Source of the DNA: Acidobacteriota bacterium
Lineage (GTDB): Bacteria > Acidobacteriota > Terriglobia > Bryobacterales > Bryobacteraceae
DNA length: 9,723 bases
Assembly: GCA_026394095.1 (NCBI GenBank)
Contig: JAPKYY010000110.1
Location: forward strand, 1-9,723
Direction: 5' to 3'
Shown piece by piece: positions 1-5,778 of this stretch; the stretch's first letter is position 1; every line of letters starts with the position of its first letter. A model generated the notes under the pieces. The model did no database searches, was not told the origin of the DNA, and worked only from the letters and a program-made list of their open reading frames with translations. A program made the position numbers and the translations under genes.

Positions 1-1
1 G

Positions 2-1912
2 CATGCCCAGACTTTTGATATCGACGGAGCAGCGCATGGATGGGATGCCGTATTGCGTTCTCTGGGGCAGGTGCCAGCGGAGTCAGGCAAGGGGCAGACC
101 ATTTGGCTGAGTGGCAAGGAGAGCCCCCAAACTGCTCAGGCCTTACTCGATTCGGGCGCGCAGATTATCCTCGAGGGCTTCTCGCCGCTCACTTCGCACT
201 TTGGTGTCGCGGCGACCGATGTCACAGTTTCGATTCGTCAAATTCGTGACATCGCAAGCCCGGACTTGCCGATTGTATGGGAATCGGAAGAGTCTGTTCT
301 TCGAAGTCAACCGAGTGATGCCTGGCAGGTGCGAGCAAAAGAGCGTTGGAATGGTGCCCCTGTTTTGGCCATTCGCCGCTTTGCACGCGGATCGATTCTT
401 TGGACTGCCACTCCGATCGGCCAGGCCGGTTATGAGCGTTATCCCTTCTTGCCGCAGGCTTTGCTTGCTGCTGGCCTCAAAGGAAAAGTTCGAGGCACAG
501 GGCTTTGGGCTTTCTTCGATGCGGGCTTCCGGCAGCGGGCAGATCTTAGCTATCTCGTCGATCAATGGAAGCTTGCCGGAATCGGCGCGATCCATGTCAC
601 AAGTTGGCAATTCGATGGCGCCGATCAGGCCAGGGCCGAGTGGCTGGCGAAGCTGATCGCACTTTGTCATGAGAGCTTGATTCAGGTTTACGCCTGGGTC
701 GAGTTGCCGCATGTCAGTGAACGCTTCTGGACAGATCATCCCGAGTGCAGAGAGCGCACGGCTTCGGGCATGGAGGCGAGTCTTGATTGGCGTCGCCTTA
801 CAAATCTCGTAAATCCAGTATGTTCATCGTTGGCTGAGACCAGTGTGATGAGTCTGCTTCGAAGCTTCGATTGGGACGGTGTCAATCTTGGCGAACTCTA
901 TTTCGAATCCCTGGAGGGGCACCAAAATCCCGCCCGCTTCACGCCATTCAATGACGATGTTCGTGCGGAGTACAGACAGCTTCATGGCCGTGATCCGTTG
1001 GAGGATCTGAAAGGCGAAGGGTTGGCCACGCTGCTTGAGTATCGCGCCAATCTGGCCGCGAGGCTGCAGGCCGATTGGTTGAGCAGGCTCGAGACGATTC
1101 GCCGCGAGAAACCGGGTTTTGATATCGTCCTTACCCATATCGATGATCGCTTTGATACTCGAATGCGAGATGCCCTGGGCGCCGATGCGGCTCGTCTTCT
1201 AAGGGGCACTGAAGGGCAGGGAACTGGATTCCTGATTGAAGATCCGGCTACTGTATGGCACCTTGGTCCATCTCGCTATCGCGAGATTCGCAAGCGCTAC
1301 GCGGGCCTGACACAGGAGCCCGAGCGACTCTCTATCGACCTCAACATCGTCGATCGCTACCAGGACGTCTATCCCACGCGTCGGCAGACCGGTGCAGAAC
1401 TGGCTCAGTTGGTTCACGAGGCGTCAGCCAATTTCAATCAGGTCGCACTGTACTTTGAATATTCACTGCGGCCTGTAGACCTTCCGATCTTGGGCTTGGC
1501 AGCCGCACGTGTCGCTTCCTGGCAACAGAATGATGGTGTGGTGGATGTGAAGCTCACTGGCCCGGCTCGATTACGCTGGCCCGGTGCTGCACGGGTGAAC
1601 GGGATTCTTTGGCCTTTAACGGATGGTGAGTCGCTAATGCTACCCGAAGGGCAATGGCACATTGAAGGTGCAAGTGAGATGCCATCAACCCGTATTCGCG
1701 ACCTGAACGTAAGGCTGGAAGCCCTGAGTCAGGATGATGGCGGATATACGCTCCACTTTGATTCCAGGTCGAATGGAACGATCCTTGTTGAGTCCGCTTT
1801 GGGCGTCGAGCGCGTCGCTGTGGGGCGCGGCAAAGGCAGCTACAGGATTAGCGTGAAGCCACTTGCGGCAGGGGCTGCGAGTAGTTCAGCGCAACTTCTT
1901 CACCAGCGCTAA
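2..1912 (+). CDS. Uncharacterised TIM-barrel (glycoside-hydrolase-like) protein, 5'-partial
   Basis: The frame is open from base 2 with no stop, so the gene starts left of the window; the TTG at 53 is only the first possible start inside it and should not be taken as the real one. About 636 codons are visible, ending in TAA at 1910-1912. I do not recognise a named family. The first ~160 residues alternate strands and helices (an ILEGFSPL stretch near 170-190, WTATPIGQ near 402-425) and could be a Rossmann- or GATase-like domain. From about 500 to 1490 there are repeated hydrophobic strands rich in Trp, Asp and Glu: GLWAFFDAGF, IGAIHVTSW, QVYAWVELPH, WDGVNLGELYFES, FDIVLTHIDD, LSIDLNIVDRYQ, VALYFEYSLR. 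This order of strands fits a (beta/alpha)8 barrel like the GHL10/GHL13 glycoside-hydrolase-like groups. The last ~130 residues look like beta-sandwich. The final ~20 residues are Ala/Ser-rich and lie inside the antisense adaptor gene. Carbohydrate hydrolysis or binding is inference. Confidence 0.75.
   Translation, partial: HAQTFDIDGAAHGWDAVLRSLGQVPAESGKGQTIWLSGKESPQTAQALLDSGAQIILEGFSPLTSHFGVAATDVTVSIRQIRDIASPDLPIVWESEESVLRSQPSDAWQVRAKERWNGAPVLAIRRFARGSILWTATPIGQAGYERYPFLPQALLAAGLKGKVRGTGLWAFFDAGFRQRADLSYLVDQWKLAGIGAIHVTSWQFDGADQARAEWLAKLIALCHESLIQVYAWVELPHVSERFWTDHPECRERTASGMEASLDWRRLTNLVNPVCSSLAETSVMSLLRSFDWDGVNLGELYFESLEGHQNPARFTPFNDDVRAEYRQLHGRDPLEDLKGEGLATLLEYRANLAARLQADWLSRLETIRREKPGFDIVLTHIDDRFDTRMRDALGADAARLLRGTEGQGTGFLIEDPATVWHLGPSRYREIRKRYAGLTQEPERLSIDLNIVDRYQDVYPTRRQTGAELAQLVHEASANFNQVALYFEYSLRPVDLPILGLAAARVASWQQNDGVVDVKLTGPARLRWPGAARVNGILWPLTDGESLMLPEGQWHIEGASEMPSTRIRDLNVRLEALSQDDGGYTLHFDSRSNGTILVESALGVERVAVGRGKGSYRISVKPLAAGAASSSAQLLHQR
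1848..1912. other. 65-bp convergent 3' overlap of TIM-barrel and adaptor genes
   Basis: The last ~21 codons of each gene occupy the same DNA on opposite strands. On the adaptor side this includes part of its C-terminal fold (GEEVAL). On the barrel-protein side the tail is Ala/Ser-rich and ends LLHQR, as expected if that gene lost its stop and extended into its neighbour. Confidence 0.7.
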
Positions 1913-3206
1913 CGCCAGACTGGATTACGATCTGGGTGTCATTCATGTCACCCGTCTTTACTTCGCGCTTCACAAAGTTGACGCCCTGTTTGGCGAAAAC
2001 GAAGGTCTTGCCGTCCTGTTCATGAATCGCACCGCGCGGAATCAACACTGCTTTATCGTCGCCGGTGCCAGTCAATACTTCAGCCGCAGCTGAAAGGTCT
2101 GGGATTAGTTTCGGATCGAAGCCCTCGATCGCAACACGAACCGGAATGGTTCGGATGAAGCTTTGCTGACGGCCACCCATCACAGCCAATGCGCCGACTG
2201 AATAAAGACGGCCCTTGAGGCTCATCCCGGGAAACGCGTCGACAGTGATCTTTGCCGTCTCGCCAATGCGAAACTGGCTGACTTCCGTCTGGTTGATGTT
2301 GCCTTCCACCTGCATGCTCTTGGGGTCGACAATCTTCATTGCTACCTGACCAGGGGCCACGATGTCGCCGACTTTGATCGTGTCGTTTTCAGAACCACGG
2401 AAGACCGGCTGCACCACAGCCAGGCCGTCCATAGCTGCGGAAACGACGAACTTCTTCAAGTCCGCCTTGTGACGGTCCCGGTGACGCATGTGACGTTCCA
2501 TCGTGTACTGCAGGATCCGCATTTCGGAGGCCTGAGACTGCTTTTTGAAATCCATGTCCTTCAGCAATTGCTTGTATTTTGCATCGGATTCTTCAACTGC
2601 GAGTTGGAGCAATTCCTGGTCGAGTGCGGTACGCAATTCTTTGGTCTTGGCATCGAGGCGAACCTTGTCGAGCTCTGACTTTGCGACTCGAATATTTTGC
2701 TCAAGATTCTCGATGTCAAGAGCCTGCTCCGCCTTACGCTTCAAGATGTCGCCCTGGGCTTGCATCACGGTAGCGTTTACGTCGTCTACGTGATCCTGCA
2801 GGGATTGTCCATCGATTTCGAGAACAATCTGCCCCTTCTTGACCATCGTGCCGCTGGCTGCCATTTTCAGAATCGTCATCGGCCGATTACCCTCGGGGCC
2901 GGTCAGCTTGGGAACGGTAATGTTAGCGAAGTTGCGCGCTGTCGTTACGCCAGTGATGCGAACTGTTTGATGCAGGGGCGCAACGCGAGCCTTTGCCGTG
3001 CGCACTGCAGGAATCGCAGCCAATTTCTCGGCCTCCTGTTGGGCCGAATACCATTGCCATGCGGCAACGCTTGCAACCAGCAACACAAGCAGAGAACCCC
3101 AGATTAGCCAGGAGGGTTTGCCCTTTGGTTCTTCTGGTGCTGGAACCAAAACCGGCTTTTTGGCCGGCTCTTGCGGTAACGGAAGTGGATTCAGATTGGC
3201 AGACAT
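1848..3206 (-). CDS. Periplasmic adaptor / membrane fusion protein (HlyD/MacA/RND type)
   Basis: This 452-residue protein joins an inner-membrane pump to an outer-membrane exit duct in efflux or type I secretion assemblies. A Pro/Lys-rich cytoplasmic tail (1-32) precedes one membrane anchor at about 33-50. The first half of the lipoyl-like domain ends at GTMVKKGQIVLEID (119-132). A long Lys/Glu/Leu/Gln-rich helical hairpin follows (about 134-250, coiled coil), then the second lipoyl half (about 254-292, with VGDIVAPGQ), a beta-barrel (about 297-385) and a membrane-proximal domain (about 386-440, with IPRGAIHEQDGKTFVF). Length and domain order are normal for the family. I chose ATG at 3206 over the TTG at 3209 because a GAGG lies 5 nt upstream of the ATG, too close for the TTG. 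No permease, ATPase or TolC gene follows; the 3' end runs 65 bp into the convergent gene. The substrate is unknown, and pairing with the divergent MFS gene is not supported because that MFS is of another type. Confidence 0.9.
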   Translation of the reverse strand: MSANLNPLPLPQEPAKKPVLVPAPEEPKGKPSWLIWGSLLVLLVASVAAWQWYSAQQEAEKLAAIPAVRTAKARVAPLHQTVRITGVTTARNFANITVPKLTGPEGNRPMTILKMAASGTMVKKGQIVLEIDGQSLQDHVDDVNATVMQAQGDILKRKAEQALDIENLEQNIRVAKSELDKVRLDAKTKELRTALDQELLQLAVEESDAKYKQLLKDMDFKKQSQASEMRILQYTMERHMRHRDRHKADLKKFVVSAAMDGLAVVQPVFRGSENDTIKVGDIVAPGQVAMKIVDPKSMQVEGNINQTEVSQFRIGETAKITVDAFPGMSLKGRLYSVGALAVMGGRQQSFIRTIPVRVAIEGFDPKLIPDLSAAAEVLTGTGDDKAVLIPRGAIHEQDGKTFVFAKQGVNFVKREVKTGDMNDTQIVIQSGVSAGEEVALNYSQPLPQVASR

Positions 3207-3211
3207 CAAGG

Positions 3212-3215
3212 CCTC
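3212..3215 (-). promoter_or_regulatory. Ribosome binding site (GAGG) of the adaptor gene
   Basis: On the minus strand GAGG is followed by CCTTG and then ATG at 3206, a 5-nt spacing. It decides the start: the TTG three bases earlier would have only 2 nt of spacing. Confidence 0.55.
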
Positions 3216-3300
3216 AACTAGACAGAGCGATAGTTCATCTCTATGTTACTAGAGGTTCACCTGAAGAAAAAGGCGCACGAAGTTCCGAATTCGTTACCTG

Positions 3301-3306
3301 TATACT
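3301..3306 (+). promoter_or_regulatory. Candidate -10 box of the MFS gene
   Basis: TATACT matches the sigma-70 -10 consensus at five of six positions and ends 10 nt before the GTG start at 3317. I see no recognisable -35 hexamer at 16-18 nt spacing. If real, the transcript would begin only a few bases before the start codon, giving a nearly leaderless mRNA, which fits the absence of a Shine-Dalgarno sequence there. Confidence 0.3.
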
Positions 3307-3316
3307 CATCTAGATC

Positions 3317-4546
3317 GTGACTGCTTCTCTGACAGAATCTCGCGCCCGCTGGCTGGCCCTCTGGGCGGCCATGCTTGGCTTCATGTTGGACGCTATGGAC
3401 GTCCTTCTCTATTCCTTCGCCTTGCAAAGTATTCGGGCAGAATTTGGCCTCAGCAATGAACAGGCTGGCCTGGTCTTTACCTACACGCTGATCGCTTCGG
3501 CCTTTGGTGGCATTCTTAGCGGGCTTGCCGCAGACCGCTTCGGCCGGCAGCGTACCCTGATTGCGACGATCCTGCTTTACTCTTTTGCCTCAGGCGGCAG
3601 TGCGACCTCAAACAGCCTCGTGGAACTGCTATTCTGGCGATCACTCGTGGGCCTGGGCCTCGGCGCGGAGTGGAGTGCTGGTGCAGTCCTTGTGGCCGAG
3701 TATTGGCCCAGTGACAAGCGCGCACGGGCAATCTCTCTGATGCAAAGTGGTTGGGCAATTGGCTACATCCTGGCCGCGATTGTGGCCGCCACGGTTCTTC
3801 CTGTCTACGGCTGGCGTGCCATGTTCTGGATCGGCGTCCTCCCGGCGCTCATCACAGTTTGGATTCGTCGAAACGTTCCCGAGCCGCCCGTCTGGCTGAA
3901 CCGTACTGAGCCCGCTGGCAGTTTCTTTGAGATCTTCCGTGGCCCACTGAGGAAAGTCACCCTGATCGCCACTGCTCTGGCAACCACCGTGCTCTTTGCC
4001 TATTGGGGCGTCTTCACCTGGCTCCCCGGTTTCCTTGCGGCTCCCAAAACGGCTGGTGGTGCAGGCTTCGGAATCGTAAAGACCAGCGGCTGGATCATTG
4101 CCATGCAAGTGGGCGCTTTTGCCGGCTACAACTGCTTCGGGTTGCTAGCCGACCGGATAGGCCGCCGCACAGCATTTGCGATCTACGTTGTGGCAGCTGC
4201 GATCATGACGATTGTCTATGGCAGCGCACCTCGCTGGGCCGGTGATTCTGCATCGACCGTCCTTCTGCTTTGTGGCCCGCTACTGGGCTTCTTCGGCACT
4301 GGATTCTTTGCCTTGTTCGGGACGATGCTCGCAGAGCTTTACCCCACTTCGGTGCGAGGAGCCGGGCAGGGCTTTGTCTACAACTTTGGACGCGGCCTAA
4401 GCGCTCTCGCTCCCCTCACAGTTGGCGCCGTGGCCGACAAGAGTGGCCTTGATATGGCCCTCGTACTGAACGCAGGTTACTTCCTCTTGGGGGCGGGGCT
4501 GGTCTTCTTCCTGCCCGAAACCAAAGACCGCGACCTTAACGCTTGA
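3317..4546 (+). CDS. MFS transporter, 12 TM, sugar/aromatic-acid porter type
   Basis: A 409-residue inner-membrane secondary transporter, probably a solute:proton symporter. Twelve hydrophobic helices are visible in two six-helix halves, split by a polar loop at about 184-212. TM1 carries an acidic pair, D25 and D28 in LDAMD, as in AAHS-type carriers (PcaK-like). MFS motif A appears after TM2 (GLAADRFGRQ, 69-78) and again in the second half (GLLADRIGRR, 275-284). RSLVGLGLGAEWSAG (TM4, from R108), AELYPTSVRGAGQG (339-352) and the C-terminal PETKDRDL (400-407, compare the PETKGR signature) point to the MFS_1/Sugar_tr superfamily. GTG at 3317 is taken as the start because an in-frame TAG lies at 3311-3313 and the next ATG (residue 19) would cut TM1. 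There is no Shine-Dalgarno sequence. The 3' end overlaps the convergent gene by 11 bp. Substrate cannot be assigned; organic or aromatic acids are possible by family resemblance. Confidence 0.9.
   Translation: MTASLTESRARWLALWAAMLGFMLDAMDVLLYSFALQSIRAEFGLSNEQAGLVFTYTLIASAFGGILSGLAADRFGRQRTLIATILLYSFASGGSATSNSLVELLFWRSLVGLGLGAEWSAGAVLVAEYWPSDKRARAISLMQSGWAIGYILAAIVAATVLPVYGWRAMFWIGVLPALITVWIRRNVPEPPVWLNRTEPAGSFFEIFRGPLRKVTLIATALATTVLFAYWGVFTWLPGFLAAPKTAGGAGFGIVKTSGWIIAMQVGAFAGYNCFGLLADRIGRRTAFAIYVVAAAIMTIVYGSAPRWAGDSASTVLLLCGPLLGFFGTGFFALFGTMLAELYPTSVRGAGQGFVYNFGRGLSALAPLTVGAVADKSGLDMALVLNAGYFLLGAGLVFFLPETKDRDLNA
4536..4546. other. 11-bp convergent 3' overlap of MFS and CMD-like genes
   Basis: The MFS stop (TGA 4544-4546) lies inside the last codons of the CMD-like gene, and the latter's stop (TAA, read as tta at 4536-4538) lies inside the MFS gene. 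There is no intergenic DNA and no intrinsic terminator for either. Confidence 0.85.
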
Positions 4547-5765
4547 CCCTGTAATTTTCGTAACTGCCCTCGCCGTAGATCTCCTGATAGATCTTCACCC
4601 CTTCGTCCTCTGAGGGCAGGCGCAAGCCATCGGTAAAGCGATTCATGTAAGCGAAGTTTGCCGTCTGCATTACGACTTCCAGCACACCCTGTTCGCCGAA
4701 GACTGCCTTCAATTTCTGATAGTCTGCGTCCGTCGTTGAGTTTGGGGCCCGGGTGAGTTTCCGAGCGTATTCAACAGCGGTAAGCTCTCGTGGGGTGAGC
4801 TGCGAATCATCCTTCTTCATCGCCAGCAGCTTGTTCGGGTCCACCCCCGCCCGGCGCAGGCCAATCACCTGATGCACTGTGCAATAGCGGCATCCATTCA
4901 CCATTGAAACGGCGAATGAGATGTGCAGCTTGAGCGGACGATCTACCGACGCATACTCACGGCTCGCGTTACCGTAGTTGCGCCATGCTGTGGCACCGGC
5001 AGGATTGAGAAACATCGCACGCATGGAATTGGCAAAGCCAACACCGAGCGTGTTGTTTTCTCGGAGTTGCTTCTGGGCGTTCTCTACGGCTGACATCTGC
5101 GCATCTGAGATGAGCGAGATGCGGGCCTCTGGCGCCTGATAGCCTCGCCTCGATGCGTCCTCAGCCTGCAGCGCCCAGGGCTCGGTTGGTAATGCCAGAG
5201 CTTCGACGAAACGCACCAGGTAATTGAACATGCAGGTAGTGGTTGTCAACTCGACAACCTGGCTGTCGTTGTAGCGCGCCTTCACGGCGGCGAACTGATC
5301 GTTGGTTACCCCCAGCACTGCCTTGGTTAAGGACTCACCATAGCCAATGGCAAGCGATTCTGCTGTCTTTGAGTTTGAGGCAATCGGTGTGGTGCCAAGC
5401 AGTGCGAGAACTTCGCGTCCACGTTCGGTTGAACGAAGGCGACGCTCTGTGTGGAGCGCGAGATAAGGGCTGTTGTAGATCTGCGCAATACGAAGGCCAA
5501 TAGCGAGCTTTAATTCTGGTTCTACACTCCCCTGATAAATCATCGTTTCAAAGAGATCTGCCATCGGCTGCTGGGCCTTGGGCGTGAGCGAGAGTGCGCG
5601 TACAAAATTTGGCGTGTGCCCGCCTGAATCTTCTGCCAGTGGCACACGGGCAACCCGGTTGGTTGCGGCCTTCGACTTCTCGATCAGGCTTTGCACTGAC
5701 GGATAACTGGACTGAGCGGCCAGAATAGGTAAAAGCGCAATGCCGGTAATCAATGTACGAATCAT
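4536..5765 (-). CDS. Exported tandem carboxymuconolactone-decarboxylase/AhpD-like protein, one degenerate domain
   Basis: A 409-residue protein with a signal peptide (about 1-17, hydrophobic TLITGIALLPILAA, likely cut before Q18), so probably periplasmic. The C-terminal half (about 255-385) is an alpha-helical CMD/AhpD-like domain with the redox motif NGCRYCTVH (C292, C295, H298), then LTPRELTAVEYARKL and a NFAYMNRFTDGLRLP helix. The N-terminal half (about 65-195) repeats the same layout (VEPELKLAIGLRIAQ, then NSPYLALH, then FNYLVRFVEALALP), but S99 and L102 replace the cysteines while Tyr and His (Y101, H105) remain. CxxC members of the family act as AhpD/peroxidase-related thiol oxidoreductases, whereas true CMD enzymes decarboxylate a lactone; which applies here is unknown. 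ATG at 5765 has AAGGA 7 nt upstream and lies 13 nt after the TonB receptor stop, so co-transcription is likely. It overlaps the convergent MFS gene by 11 bp. Confidence 0.85.
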   Translation of the reverse strand: MIRTLITGIALLPILAAQSSYPSVQSLIEKSKAATNRVARVPLAEDSGGHTPNFVRALSLTPKAQQPMADLFETMIYQGSVEPELKLAIGLRIAQIYNSPYLALHTERRLRSTERGREVLALLGTTPIASNSKTAESLAIGYGESLTKAVLGVTNDQFAAVKARYNDSQVVELTTTTCMFNYLVRFVEALALPTEPWALQAEDASRRGYQAPEARISLISDAQMSAVENAQKQLRENNTLGVGFANSMRAMFLNPAGATAWRNYGNASREYASVDRPLKLHISFAVSMVNGCRYCTVHQVIGLRRAGVDPNKLLAMKKDDSQLTPRELTAVEYARKLTRAPNSTTDADYQKLKAVFGEQGVLEVVMQTANFAYMNRFTDGLRLPSEDEGVKIYQEIYGEGSYENYRVKR

Positions 5766-5772
5766 GTTCTTA

Positions 5773-5777
5773 TCCTT
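5773..5777 (-). promoter_or_regulatory. Ribosome binding site (AAGGA) of the CMD-like gene
   Basis: AAGGA on the minus strand lies 7 nt before ATG at 5765, inside the 13-nt gap after the TonB receptor stop (5779-5781). Position and spacing support this start and tight coupling to the gene upstream. Confidence 0.7.
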
Positions 5778-5778
5778 A

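Larger units (their letters stand above)
3207..3316. promoter_or_regulatory. Divergent intergenic region between adaptor and MFS genes
   Basis: These 110 bp separate the two divergently read genes and must hold the promoter for each unless one is transcribed from elsewhere. It is more AT-rich than its flanks. A TATACT hexamer sits before the MFS start (separate entry). For the adaptor, TAACAT on the minus strand (about 3242-3247) is a weak -10 candidate with no good -35. No clear operator palindrome was found; GTATAC at 3300-3305 is a short perfect palindrome but lies inside the -10-like site. Confidence 0.4.

Noticed and set aside
143..739. 198-codon open frame on the minus strand inside the barrel gene, and a 181-codon plus-strand frame at 111-656
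   Set aside because: Both lie inside a longer frame with clear protein-like composition. Their translations lack domains, signal peptides or Shine-Dalgarno sequences and look like shadow frames of GC-biased coding DNA.
3152..3167. Hairpin CCGGC-TTTTTG-GCCGG as a terminator or attenuator
   Set aside because: It lies inside the adaptor coding region in its Pro/Lys tail codons, the stem is only 5 bp and there is no T tract after it.
3207..3209. TTG at 3209 as the adaptor start
   Set aside because: It adds one residue and would leave only 2 nt to the GAGG; the adjacent ATG at 3206 has proper spacing.
3641..4108. 155-codon minus-strand frame inside the MFS gene
   Set aside because: The opposite strand encodes transmembrane helices with MFS motifs across this whole stretch; the antisense product has no recognisable feature.
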